DNA of 64,000 nt from Bolinopsis microptera (taxonomy: Eukaryota > Ctenophora > Tentaculata > Lobata > Bolinopsidae), in the NCBI RefSeq assembly GCF_026151205.1, contig NC_087077.1, forward strand, positions 12,994,983 to 13,058,982, written 5' to 3'. Positions 11,501-26,500 of this stretch are shown here, piece after piece. The number at the start of each line of letters is the position of its first letter. Position 1 is the first letter of the stretch. A model generated the notes under the pieces. The model was not told the DNA's origin and made no database searches. It saw nothing but the letters and a program-made list of their open reading frames with translations. The position numbers and the translations under genes are program-made.

Positions 11501-14500
11501 CCCGAAGGCCACCCATAGGGGCTTTTGAGCAGTATAGACCATTTATTTTAATTAATCTCCGAAGGGTTTTGATGAAATGTTCGAACTATTTTTCCATTCA
11601 TTCCTTTGATCATTTACAAAGCGCGGTATTGCCATTGGACATACCTCGACGAGGAAAATGAAATAGTTATTTGATATCTTGTGATAGCGTAATCCTATTT
11701 TCCTGTCGGAAAACCTGATTTACTGGTCAAGGAATTTCTGGTCATTAGGTGAATCAGGACCAACTACTGGAAGAGTTCTGGTTTGTACAATCCCGTAAAA
11801 TCTCGCAATCTCACAATCTCAAAATCTCTCTAGCTTAGTAGTGATGAACTTAAAACGTAAGGAATCGTTCACATAATATCAAGTAAGCTATATTTCAGCC
11901 ATTTTAGCATTTTACACATGAACGTGCTTTTCTAAACACTACCTATACACTGTCTACTAGGCAGTAGACAGTCACGACCTTTGAACGCCTCTCATCTTTG
12001 CGGCTTCCTGGTCATCGTAATATCTTAATAAGTTTGTCTTCGTAATATTATAATATTTCTCGTTTGCAAACTTTCTTTCCGTTTATCTTTCACTGAGTGT
12101 CATTGCCACAGGACATACCATGTCACGTACATCAGGAGTAAGTATAGTTTAGGTTTAACAGCTTACAATTCAAACGAATTCTTAACCTTAAGGGGGAGGG
12201 TTTACCCTGATTTTTTTGTGAAACTTGGTTTCGAGATAGCAGTTGACCAACAAACTAGGACCAGTGACCGAACTTTTGAGGGGGTCCCGGACCCCAACCG
12301 CCAAACGGTGCCCGCGGGGCAGCCACGCCCATATTTGGTCCAAATTAGGCCCAATTTAGCCAAATACCCTTAACATGCCCAAAATCCAGATTTTAGGTGC
12401 TCTACTTGTAGCTAGTGGTTCCCTGAACTCGTATATGAATTTTCATCAAGATTGGACAAAAAATGACTGAGTTATGAACAAAAAACCATATGACCATATT
12501 TGGGCATACGCACCAAATTTGATCGATTTTGGCCCATAAATTGGTCAAATATCAATATTTTTGAATGAAACTAACTTTATATGGAAGGTAAGCCTATACT
12601 ACACATTATCTATGATTATCAGCTCTGTATCTACCTAACTGTGGATTCTGTGTTCAAATAATCGCAAAAAAAGAACAAAATTGCCCATATCTCAGTTCGC
12701 GATATTTGCAAAACTGACTTCGCTCAAAACAATAGAACTCAATAATAGGGTTTCAATATTTTGTCATGAAATTTTCAGAATCAACGTAGAATTGTCTCAT
12801 GACCTTAAGTTTTGGGACAGAATTTTGAGTTAGGCCTTTAAAAAAATTTGGCGGCCAAATTCTAAATTTAGCAGTGCAAATTTTGGAATTTGGCCGTTAA
12901 ATTTTTTTAAAGGCCTAACTCAAAATTCTGTCCCAAAACTTAAGGTCATGAGACAATTCTACGTTGATTCTGAAAATTTCATGAAAAAATATTGAAACCC
13001 TATTGAGTTCTATTGTTTTGAGCGAAGTCAGTTTTGCAAATATCGCGAACTGAGATATGGGCAATTTTGTTCATTTTTTGCGATTATTTGAACACAGAAT
13101 CCACAGTTAGGTAGATACAGAGCTGATAATCATAGATAATGTGTAGTATAGGCTTACCTTCCATATAAAGTTAGTTTCATTCAAAAATATTGATATTTGA
13201 CCAATTTATGGGCAAAAATCGATCAAATTTGGTGCGTATGCCCAAATATGGTCATATGGTTTTTTGCTCATAACTCAGTCATTTTTTGTACAATCTTGAT
13301 GAAAATTCATATACGAGTTCAAGGAACCACTAGCTACAAGTAGAGCACCTAAAATCTGGATTTTGGGCATGTTAAGGGTATTTGGCTAAATTGGGCCTAA
13401 TTTGGACCAAATATGGGCGTGGCTGCCCCGCGGGCACCGTTTGGCGGTTGGGGTCCGGGACCCCCTCAAAAGTTCGGTCACTGGTCCTAGTTTGTTGGTC
13501 AACTGCTATCTCGAAACCAAGTTTCACAAAAAAATCAGGGTGAACCCCCCCCCCCTTAATCATAAAACAAATTTGTAAAATAAATACGCTCTAGGGGCAC
13601 TGTTAACGCAATATTCTAACATCTAGTCTAACATATTTTCCGTTGTACTGAAACCGAGCAACCCCAACTAATATCAACACATCTCCACATCTTCAGGGAC
13701 TTATAGAGAGACTGAACCAAGGACCGGTGATCGGAGACGGAGGATTTATCTCAGAGCTTGAGAGACGTGGTTACTGTGAGGCTGGACCTTGGACTCCTGA
13801 GGCTGTCATCGAGAATCCGGACGTGAGTACTAAACCATTGTATTGTTTCCGTTTTTCAATTGAATAAATACGCTTAATTAAGCCTTACAAAACTCATCGA
13901 CTAAAACTGAAAAACAATTAAATCAAGCAGATCAAAATAGCGACTTATTTTCACACCAAGTAATGTTTGCCAGGCAGTTAGGCAGCTCCACAAGGAGTTC
14001 ATCAGGGCCGGCTCCGATGTCTGTCAAGCGTTCACTTACTACGCCAGTGAAGACAAGCTCAGTCACAGAGGCAACAAGGCAGGAGTGTATGGGGTAAGGA
14101 ACGTTTTCTGTAAAATGTGGCATTTACTTCTTTTTCTGATCCGCCTAATCTACTAATCCCGTACTAAATTTAAATCTCAAAATATTCCAGATCTGCATGT
14201 AAATTTCCAACTTGAACTGGTCCTCAAACAAAATATATGATCATCTCCCAACAGTGTAAAGCAATCAACGATGCAGCCTGTAAAATAGTGGCAGAGGTAG
14301 CAAAACCAGCAGGATGCCTTATAGCAGGGGGACTATCTCAAACACCTACTTACTTGGAAGGTAGGTTGTAGGAACTGGCCGGTCGGTTCCTAGTAGGTTG
14401 GATACCGTCGTACCACGGCCCGATTAATTCTCATCGTTTAACTTGAAGTCAATACAACAAACTCTGTATTTCCTGGTTTCTTCAAATCATCTTGAGTCCA

Positions 14501-17500
14501 CCGGTAGTCAGGTGCAGCTCACCAACATGACAGATTAAATAGAGTGCTTGATAGAGTGCTTATCTTAAGTTAAATGTTGATGTAGTTTTATGATGTAGTT
14601 TTACGAAGATTTCGTTGTGTGTTTCCCTTCGTGTCCAAAAGCATTATATGAATTTCAATCTATTAACCAGATTCACGTCACAAATACAGAGTTACCTTGT
14701 TTTGTAACGTTGTACCACTAGGAGGGGAGAACAGTAAAGCAAGAGTAAAGGAGGTGGTTAGAGCACAGCTGGATGTGTTCAAGGAAAATGAAGTTGATCT
14801 CATGATACTAGAGGTAAGATGTTTCATATTTCTTGTCAAAACAGCTACATGACTTACCTTCCAATATAGTGACCGCAAAACTACCAGCAAAATGTAACAT
14901 GTAACAAAACATTGGTAATCTAGCTAGGCACACATGGGGCACAAAATTGAAATTCCTGGGGAACACTTCGGGTAAAAAGTTACTTGGGGCACACTTGGGG
15001 CACACTTGGGGCACACTTGGGGCACACTTGGGGCACACTTGTGCCCCAAGTGTGCCTAGCTAGATTACCAAATTCCCACATTGTCCTCCAAGTATTAAAC
15101 TTGAATAAAATACCATCCCAGTACTACGAGCATATTGAAGAAGCTGAATGGCACATTGAAGCTGTGAAGGAGTATCTGCCAGGGGTACCTGTGTGCTGTA
15201 CCCTCTGTATTGGGGAGGATACAGATGTTCACGGGGTACGATAGCCTTAAATAGCCTTATTATATCCAGATCATTGTTTCAATATCATCATTCGATTAGA
15301 AGTTGGAAACGATATTTCATTCCATTTTCAATCAGCATTTGCCTAGAATATTGCGGTGTGGGCATTGGGCGTTACAGCTACTAGTTTATCCAAACTTTCT
15401 CTACTACAGGTTCCAACAGGAGAATGTGGAGTGAGACTGGCGAGGGCAGGAGCTGACGTGGTTGGAATCAACTGTCACTTTGATCCCTTCCGATGTATTG
15501 AAGGAGTGAAGAAGATGATAACAGCTGTTAAAGAGGCCGGCTTCGATAAGGTAGTGTTTTTTAAGAGGAATTATAATTTCGTTACAATATCATAATTCAC
15601 TTTTCTCCGATTTCCATGAAACTTAGCTTGAAATTGAGCAATCATTTCACGATAATCCACGATAATTTCACGATTATACTGCATACATAAATTTGGTGTC
15701 GTTTTTGATAGTATGTTCATCGTAACAACTTATCTACAATGGCAGGTACACTTCATGACGCAACCGATTGCCTTCTATACTCCAGACGCGAACGTACAAG
15801 GTTTCATTGACCTCCCTGAGTTCCCCTTTGCGCTAGAACCCCGGTGGATTACCAGATTCGACGCAGCCAGATACGCCAGAGTTGCTTACGAAGCAGGTGT
15901 GAGGTCACTAAAGTCTCAAATGACATCACACCGTGTGACGTCATTTGAGTTGTTGATCAATCAATTAGCGGTGGCACAGTGCCAATAAGATGCCTTCATA
16001 TATTTACTATTCAAACTAATGTTAGTCGATACAAACGATTTAGCAATACCCCAGTCTAAATGTAATGAGTAACGATGACAGGTATCAGGTATATCGGTGG
16101 ATGCTGCGGGTTCATGGCGTACCATATCAGAGCAGTTAGCGAGGAGTTAACAGCTGAGCGAGGTGATTACCTCCCTGTCAATTGTATCAACTGGGGGAAA
16201 TGTCTGGAAAAACACACGAAGCCCTGGGTAAGAACGTGACCACCGAACTGGTGCTTTTATTTGTAACTTCCATTTCTATAAAAACGGTTTTTTTTTCTGA
16301 TTCAATTTTATGATCTGTATAATAATAATAGTCATAAAGATTAAATGGCAACGATCGTTTCGAGACTTTGCAGTCTATTTTCTACAGGTACGAGCAAGAG
16401 CAAGCCGAAAGTACTGGGAGGAACTCAATCCAGCCACGGGTAGACCCTACTCTAGTTCCCACAGCAAGTGTGACGGATGGGGCGTAACCGTCGGTAAGTC
16501 ACCAAATCATCGTCGTGCTCTGGATTACTTTCACCTTATTGCAGTTTCTTAATAAACACACATATATGTAGTTAGCTAATGAATAATTTTTGCACAGCTT
16601 TAACTTCTCATTTCCAGGAGACGAGTCATTAAAAGACGACACTAAATCTTAACCAGAACAAGGAGGATTTGATGCAAAGATTTTTCTGTTCCGCGACTAG
16701 GAGTTACATTTTCTCGAAGGACAAAACGGCGATTACGTATTATTAGATCATTAAATTTGTAAAGTAATTACCTTATTTTCTTATGACTGATCCGTGTGTT
16801 TCTTTTCTTCAACAAATAAATTAACTTCGGTATATATTATATAGGAATTTCTGCTATACTGTCTTCAGTTTTATACGTTTGGTATTTGCCCTCGGGGTGG
16901 TTAGTATGAGGGCTCTATCAATATCATGGCGGAGTTATAGCCCGTTATTCCAGATAAAATAATCTGCACTCAAGCACAGCCAAGGATAGATAACCACGAG
17001 ATAAGCAGATAAATACATATTTTGGGCTCACTCGCCCAATAGGATCTCGCGTATCTAGTCACGTGGCTGACCGCTTCTCTCTAAGAACGAGAGGGCAAGA
17101 GACGCGCGCACGTGTCCACTTACACCCCATTGGCTGAAAAGTGGTCTCGTGGGGTCGGTTCTCTGACGTGATTGGATAGTCCGACTCACCGACTTAATAC
17201 GCGATTTTGCTATCTTAAATTGCTTCAAGAGCTCGTCAGATGAACTGAAACGTGCGGTTTTATTCCTGAATATGCTGAGTACAGCACAGAAAGCCAGATT
17301 TTGTGTGTACTGGCTGACTAGTATACAGAGACTGGTATAGAGAAAGGCTAGGTTGACAGAATATCTAGTATCAGGGAATTCGAGTACAAGTTGCAACTCA
17401 ATTAACCATACACAAATGATGATATTATAAGGTAACATAAATATTGTACTTTAAGGTTAATTGTTAGTTCATACTCTATTTCCATCATGGTTATTGGTTA

Positions 17501-20500
17501 CTATAGACTAATATTATCCTTAACTTGATTTCACGGTTAAATAAGTATAATCACCTTATTAACTAGAATTAAACTTGTTTCCACTTACCTTGGGGTGGCG
17601 GGCGACGACAACGTTATACTCTTGTTGTGCGTCCTCGTGCGTAACGTACGACACTCTTAGCAGCGAGGAACTCTTGCAGGACGTCTCCACCATCGCTCTA
17701 GTAGGGGAGGGTATATTTGAGAATTATGTTAAGTTATCTTTAGTCAAAACTACAACTAACTATTTCCATTTTTGTTCAGCGGATTTTGGGGAGTGACTTA
17801 GACAAGAAAAATTCCTCAACGGGCAACAAAAGGAAACAAAATGATGATGACAATCAGATACATTGAATATTTTCCGTCTTTCCCTGTTGAAACCTATCCG
17901 TTGCCATGGCAAGCAACTCTCTTCGGTTAAACATAAAGCTGGCCGTATTAGATTTGTTGTTTTCGCTCCATACGAGCACAAAAAACTTCATAGTTTTCGC
18001 AATATTTTGGTTCGATTTCATTCGAGGCTATTGAAGTGTTGGGGTGATTTCATACTAAACATGAACCATATAGTTAGCAGTGCCCTGAACAGAGGGATTA
18101 TTATTCACTATTATCTTATATGTTTTAATTGGTCATTAGAACCGCCTGGCACCGTCCAGCTTTCAATCGATCGATTCAACTGTTAAACCCGGGGCGCAAT
18201 CTTAGGGGAGGGGGGGGGGGCAATCGTCGTTTGAATGTGGGACAATTTGGAAAAACTTAACTACGGTACTAGCAAAACTATTCACCTGAAAAGTGACGTC
18301 TTTTAATCATATTGCAGCCTATATTTATAAGTTACGTAACAAATAATAATGATAAATTGAAATTTAATAACACCGCTATTAAGATAAAACTTATACTCAG
18401 CAGTGTTTAAACTACTCATGCCAGATAATAACATGAATACTAAGTTAAGAAAAGTAACTTATGCTTGAAAATATATCGTCAATACTAAAGCCAGAAAATT
18501 ATTGGGATTTTTAAAGATTAGCTCTATAAGATAAGTAGGAACTAGGTATTAAATCAAAAATGACAGTGTCAAAATGTGACAGTTAGGCAATACAGTAATT
18601 TGATATAGTTTAGAAGACTGTCATTTTAAGCGAAATTTGAGCCGAGAAGGATAAGAATGCTGGCACTTATAGTAGGAAAAATCATGTGACAGTGAACGAA
18701 CACGTTACACGATCATAATAACAAAACCTGCACAATGTACATGCTTCTTTCTGGTATGACTTGCTATTAGTATTATCAGGAATATATCAAATGAAATAAT
18801 AACGATGTTCGTTTTTCCGAATGAATGTTCATTTTCGCAGTTTTTAGATATTTTGAATGATGGGATGAAGTCAAATTGTAATGGATTGTGCTTACACAAC
18901 AGGTCTCAACTCTCAAATATGAAGCATGGCCATGTTATAAGACCCAACGTATGTGTACTGACTTTTGGCCCCCCAATCATATCTTCGATCTAGAAAATGA
19001 AGCTGATATCACACTTGAAACTTAAACTGAAACAACCGCCCAAAGTAAGAGTAATGTTATGAAGTCGAGACTAAAGTCGGCAACGGTATAGAATTACAGG
19101 AGCCGTTATTCTGAATACAGAGTTGCCAGGGTTATTCAGAGGGTAGTACAAAAGGAATTCCTGAACATGACGCCAACTTTAAACCATCTGCTCTAGCAAA
19201 TATACGTCAAGAGTACTGAGGAAACTGAGTAAGGACAGGGCCACCTAGTCCAGGGGGCCCAGGCTCTAATAACATTTAGTATACTGGGGAATAATGTGGG
19301 GCTGAAGTAATCACTTTATAGTTTCAGAAGCTTCCAAATAAAATGTGGTTGTTGTCTTCAAAAAGGTATACAAATGAGGGGAAACATAGCACTAGGTTCA
19401 GTTGTGTCTTCAAAGGAATTCCCGGCAATCACACACTGCTCAAATTTAAATTTTAAACTTAGTTTTATATGATTACAAAGTGAGCTGTGTACCTGATACA
19501 TTTTAAGCTCATCTGAGAGGTTTCAGCGTAGTTGAGCGTGACGATTATGTCACCAGTTTTTAGGCGCCCGTCAACATGAAACAGCCCTCCTGATAAGATT
19601 AATGATATCACGAAATTATAGATATAATTCACTAATTCAGTTGGAGTGATAAGTTGGTGGATTGTTATTGAGTCTCACGATTACATTTTCTTTTCAAATG
19701 TTTCTAACAGTAACGAACGCAACAAAACTTCAACTCAGACGATATTTTATATTATTTTCACTTTCAAAAAGGGACATTTGCAGCACCGTGGCATCAGTGC
19801 AACACTACAATATTATCGCGACACCTCTCTTACTCTCTACTTAATATGCCCAATAATTCCAGACTACTAATTTGAAATAGAGGGATGAGACGACAACATA
19901 AACCCCTGGATAAAAACCATGGGAATTTAATTAGCTAAGGTATTCAAATTGATAATCTTTAATTGAACGTGGAGACTGACCTGGTAGGATGGTGCACACT
20001 TCAAATCCAGGAATGATACTGTGGGGAGAGGGCTTCAGGGTAATGCCAGGAAAATCTGAGGTGAAATCTTCCAATTTTTGCAAAAAATGAAAATCGGAAC
20101 ATATCACAGTCTTTTAAGAGACTGAATTTCAAAGTTTTTCTAGCATTAAGCAAATATTAACATTTTGATGAACCTGCGTTGTAGCTGACAGTGATGACTA
20201 GCTGTTGAATAACACTGTCCCTTCCGTCGGAGAGCAGTTTGGGCTGTTGAGCTAGGGGCGTGACCCCCATTCTGACCGGGCCGCTCGGCGTCATCTTCAT
20301 CACTTTAGCTACTATCTGTGAGGAGTAGTTTGATAGATTATATCACGGTGACAACAAGGATTTCTCGTACGATCAAAGCACGCAATCAAGGTTTGCGAGG
20401 ATATTAAATTTAGGACTCTAGATTTGCTTCTAGAATTTTCTAGTTAAATTACATCGAAAGAGCAGTCGTTGAAAACGTGATCGTTGATTGAAGTGAGTTT

Positions 20501-23500
20501 GCTTCCAGGGGTCACGAGGTCCACCAAACCTGACTCTTCTTGCACGTGATCAATTACTATCACCGTTCTGGATGGCTTCAGAGGATCCTGTATATACGAA
20601 ATTATTGACTTTTTGACATAATATCAATAATTAAAACTACCATTAACAATATTTTTGTTCTCAGAAAAACAGAAATTGGAATTTGAGCAGTTTGTGTGTA
20701 CTAATAATTGTAGATAGTACAAAATATACAAAACAAAAGAGTACATTTCTGGCTTAATAGAAGCAAAATGCAAAAGGGAGCACAAACAAAAATTGACCCT
20801 TACAATCAGAGGTAATATAGAAATCCCAAGTGTGGCGTTTCGTTTCTCAAATTCCACAATTTGTATTTCAGGCAGCCAAACTACTCTCAAAGCAGATCTT
20901 GTCACCTGCAATGATAAGTTACAGTCTCGCGTCTTGTGTGTCCTCGCGTGCGCGGTTTCCACATTTTTGTTGCAATGAAAGCTTCCACCTTGAAGTTAAA
21001 TATTTGCATCGCGCGCTACGTCTTCACAATCAAAATAATTTAGGTTGTTACTAATTTGCCACAATCCGAAGCAGTCGCCGTCGGTCTCTTTGTCCGTTAA
21101 TAACAGAGCATCATCGGTGACATAATAATTTAAGATTAAGCAAACTAAATACTCACCTCCTGCTCAGAACTTATCTCGGCTTCAGGGACTTCTTCCTCTG
21201 GAATTAAGGAATGGCATTAAGAATTCATAACTCGCATAGCTTAGTCATTCCTTCGTCCACTTTAAATTATCAGCCAGCCTTCCGCATTCCATAAGATCAT
21301 TAGAATATCACATCTCAATGTGAGAGAATGGATATTTTAAGGACCCAAGAATAACACAAAAGATTTCAAATTCCAAAAGTTCCCCTCTATAATTGTCGGT
21401 CACCAATCATAATGGAGTCAATTATCGCTCTGGTCTTTAAATTCCAATTATTTGAACTATGCTTTCTTTAACCGGTAGATCAAAAGTGCTGGTACCTGGT
21501 GCTTTATCGCCCAAAAATGTGTTAAGTATTTGAGTTGTCAGCATGATTGACTGCACATAACTGACTTTGGAATGTCATGAACAAGACATGCAGCTTACCG
21601 TGCCAGCCAAATTCAATTCACTATCTAGATTAATTAGATTACTGATTGTTGGCAATGGAGAGAGGTTTACGCTAATTTATTTTGAAACGTGACAGAAATC
21701 AGTCGAGTTCAACTTGTACCTAGGTCATCATCTATTTTGTACTGATAATGCAATGGATAATTTAAATCTGTTATGTTTAAATCAGGGGCGTCTACGTACT
21801 CTCCCACGTCTATAGTCATACTCAGGAATAGTCTAGACCTAGATTTACATGGTCTATTTCAGAATGTGTACACAACATTTGATAACAGTTGATAGGTAAT
21901 AACTACCTTGCACTGGAACGACATGCTGTCGATAGACGGTAACTACTCTAGCTGCTTCAAACAGTTGTGGTAGTTGAACTTCCGGCACTATTTCCACTGA
22001 TACATCGTTAATCTGCAAAGTTATGTTATCAGCTATTTTAAAGTTGTGCGAAATATTTTAAACGTACGCGAAATTCCTAACATTTCTTTCTATAGCTTGT
22101 GGTCAGTGGTGCTACTAAATTTAGCGGATACTTATTTTAATTACTCTAAATTCTTTAAGAAACTATTTTGAGAAGCTCAGCATTAAATTGAAAAGTCCCT
22201 CGCGGCATCGTCTATAAACAGAAGCTGAACTGCCACGAGGAGTTTGAATGAAAAACTGATAAGAATTTCCATGACGCAAGTTACAAAAGTAGATAACGTG
22301 ACAAACCCAGATACAGTATATAAAGTAGAAATACAATACCTGAATGATGACGTCTTCATTACAGAGGAGACTGTTATTGTCATTCTCCACGGAGTGTACC
22401 ACAATTCCACCCTGAAGTGTTATCATATTTAAGTTAATCAGGGTATCTCTCTCTTAACAATTATCATATTCATTAACAATTATCATATTTATTAACAATT
22501 ATCATATTTATCAAAAATTATCATATTTATCAACAATTATCATATCCATTAAAAATTTAAAACAATGACCATATCTATTAACAATTGTCATTATATCTCT
22601 AAACAATTCCAACTGAATAGAATTTTTGTCCACTTTCCTGGCCGAATGACTGAGCTTTGTAAATTATAGGTTAGCTTAGTTAAACGTTTAGCATTTTGAA
22701 TCTTTTTAAACATATATAATCAACTCGCTAAACATATATAAGTTTTAACACAAAAAGGTCTTATCTTCATGATAATGTATTCCCTGTATTGTTATGACGA
22801 TATTGTGTAAGAAGTTTATGTCTTTAGTAACTAATTCCAGTTACTCTAAAAATAAATGCATACGCGACAAATTCAATGCTATGTGTGTAATCTTGGTGGA
22901 GGAGGAGAAAATGGCTTGATCCAGTGCTGTGCCCCTTAAATAGCTTATATCTGTGTTGACCGCTATTACACTCACAATAATTGACGCATACTATAAATAC
23001 CACAATAACTTTGTGCACCACACAGGACTATCATAATCATTATAATGATAACAATTAAAATATATTACTATCATTGTTAAAATAAATGGATGCCTCTAGC
23101 CATTACGTCAGGTAACAGCACACGATTAAGCTTGAATAATAAGCATGGGAAAACATTTAGATGGATGGAATTTTAATAAGATATGTTGGCAACTTTCCAA
23201 GTATTTTTGAGGGTATCAGGATATCAGGATTTCTCTTTTCAACAGTGGTATTTAGGATTAGTGGGATCAGGTCTGTGTCCACTTATTCTGTCAGTAAAGG
23301 AAACTTGGCACACTGTTCGGAGTGAACCTTGAGGTATCACAATGTAGTTCACATGGGAGCACAATGCACAATGCACATGATCTATTTAATCAAATTCTAG
23401 AATGACTGGTGTATCAAGTAGAACTATGTTACATGCTATACATAAAATATATCAGGAAACTAGACATCATCTGATTGGATATTTTCACATTGTTTAGATG

Positions 23501-26500
23501 CCATCTTGATGGGTATTTCACCAAATAATATGTACCACATATGTACCATATGTTGTTTATACCTTAAGACCTTACATGTCACGCGCTGACCTGCCAAACT
23601 GACAATATGGAACATTTGATGTTGTTTTAACAACAATGTATGGAATATAGTGAACAAAATTAAAGTCGGTACTGTACCACAAATTCTTTACATGTCACGC
23701 ACTGCTTTGAACCCACTGACAATGGAACTTCAAGTGTGTTTACACGCAGGCGTGAAGAGCACCACACATCCAAGTGTGGTACCATGACGCGTAGTAAAAG
23801 TTTACCGACACATCAAATTAATGTTTTAGACTCAGTGGACACTAATGGCAAACTATTCCAGGCTCAAAAAGCCTAGATAAATATTCATATTTGTACAGCT
23901 CAAATTGTGTAACTTAATAGTAAATAATATTTATCTTGGACAGTTTCCCCGTGTTTCAACGGTCTTTAGTCATTATCTTCTCAGTTTTGTTTTTGTCTTT
24001 TGTGGTCTGTCACATGTATGCATCATGACCTCAAAAATATTTATTTCGTTGATTAGAGCGTCTGTTAAAGCAGCTCATGTTTATATTTTGAGTTTCGACT
24101 TTTGTCACACAACTGGAATTCCAAACAATCATAATATATATATTTGATTGTAAGAACGTGCAATATCGGTGCTGAAAACAAAACCTTAAATCCCCGTTTC
24201 GTCGCTCTCGAGACGAAATTCCATGGATTATTTGCGATTTACGTAATCGCTCAACTTAGGTTTTTGGGGTATTAATTTCTCTCAGTCGACAGGCACGACT
24301 CTATTTACTAAGATAGATACGTTACTTGGTAACTCTAACTTCACTAAACGTTCTTAGACAAATATTGGGAACATTCTAACATGTACAAATGTTTACTCAC
24401 GGTATTTTCGCACAGAGTCAGGGGTCGCCAAGTTAGTCCCTCTAAACCGGAAGCCAACAGCTCTAATCTTTGTAGATCCTGAAAACCAAAGCGTGTTAGA
24501 ATTCAAAAGATTGATTTAGCAACAAATTAAACAATACTAACTAAGTTCACATTTAGAAACTCACTTAACAGACGACAGTTAAGCTCGTCTATAAAGTGAG
24601 TTCTAACTTATAATTCAGGTAATTTTAGCCAGCCGACAGGTTGGATATTTACAGGGCCAAAGTTTTGCCAGATTTGTCTAGAGACCTCATCAACTAATTA
24701 AACATACCTTCTAATCAAATATATGTGGCTCAGAGTTTCACTTATTAACTCACTTATCACTTATATATCAAGCACCTGATCAATGTCACATCACATTCAC
24801 AGAGGCGCAATGAGGCGTACCTACTACTACTTTGGGCGTTACTTTGAGAACAGATGGTGAGCGGCATTGTTAGTTCTACTTCACTTTCCTGACTAATTCT
24901 CTTTGCTCAGTACGCTGTCAACTTTACACTTCAATGATTTTTGTTTGGCAATTCTAGAAATTATATAAGTTTTCAATTTTTATCATCATAGAAATTCAAC
25001 ACACGCTACCGTTCGCGTTGATGGATCGAAATTAAAACTAAAACATTTAACCGTGTGCTGAATGGAACTGGAAAGTACGCTTCACGAACCAGAGTGGATC
25101 GTAAAATTCACTATACTAGGCCTTTAATGTAAAGACTATTTGGTTCGGCTCAAGGGATTCTTAATTCTGCACCAGAGAAAGAAATCTTTACCTGAACCAA
25201 GCATCTTAGCTTCATAGCATAGCCTCTCATTTTCTCCGACGTTCCGCATAATATGGCTTGTATCGCATAAATTCGCGAAATCTTATAAATTTCCGCATAA
25301 AACCTAACAATCTTTGCTCAGACACACATTTAATTTTGAAACTAACCTCCTCACACAAAATAGATTGGAGATTTTAAGTCCAAGAAGACTTTGAGTTGCT
25401 CTGGGATATTTTGAGTCGCTGCTACAAGTAATTTGAGACGGCTCGAAAGTTCTGTTGGCTCGTCATTGATTTTGAAGCATTGAAGACTGATGCTGAAAAT
25501 GTTCACACTATACAAATAGCTTGCTAACCACTTTTGAGATGTAGTAGACCGTTTTTAGGCGTTCAGTTTCCAGTGCATCCATTTGTGCCAAAATCCATTG
25601 TAATTCACCGCTTAAAAATTGCATCATTTGACAAATCTCAGCGCATAATTTGCCATTTTTAATAAAACAGTTATTTATTTTTACGGCACAATCAATCAAT
25701 ATCAATATACCAATCATGCAGATGATGCATTTCAGACAATTGCAAAACCACATCATCCACGAAAACATCCGCATTAAATTGTGTCTCTGTTAACTGTTTG
25801 TATATTTTGTATAGCTGAAAGATTCAATTTTACCAAGATAACTGACAGAAGAAACCATGTTCCAAAAATTGTTGTAGACTTTACCAAACACTATCCAGCC
25901 ATAAATTACTGATTTAGATGCAATTTGTCTGTCAAAAGTTATACTGCATACTGAATACTGATAGGCTAGGTGGAAATTTTGACAATATTTCAGAGCATAG
26001 CTTCTTCAACCATAATGATTGCAGCCAGTCCACTCTGGTGGCGTTAAGGGCCCCTGCCCCCTTAATCATGCATACAGATCTAGGTTATAGTTACTAGATA
26101 AGCCTCGTGTTCACTAATAATTTATCTTACTACAGCTAGGATCGGTGCAATGAAAATATTATCTTTATATCGGGTAGAACGATGACAGTTTGGGTATTAT
26201 TGGTAGTTCTTATTTTATTGGTCCAATGTGAGACCCCTTAAAAGTAAGCACCTGTTATTACCAGGGATTAAGATGGGCGATTAACAGAAGATTTCGACAG
26301 TTACAGAAAAATTAGAATATAAGATGATGGTCCCGGTAGTTAAAGGTCTAGACACACTTCAACAACGTTCCACATCAGAGAAATTCATTGGCTGGTGCTC
26401 AATAATTGCTCAACCAATCACCTTCATCTACTTGGCTGCTCAACCAATCACCTTCATCTATTTGGCAGCATATAAATTTCAACACTTCATAGTAGTCACA

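Noticed and set aside
13372-13563. 63-aa frame at the right end of the TTAA foldback
   Set aside because: It overlaps the TIR and its terminal C-run; repeated inverted at the left arm; no coding evidence.
17055-17438. 127-aa minus-strand frame next to BHMT
   Set aside because: No domain, no splice support linking it to the scaffold exons, and it overlaps promoter-like sequence.
25508-25774. 88-aa minus-strand frame as a further scaffold exon
   Set aside because: Adjacent exons (27969 and 24401) already join in phase into a continuous PDZ2-PDZ3 linker, and no good acceptor precedes the frame.
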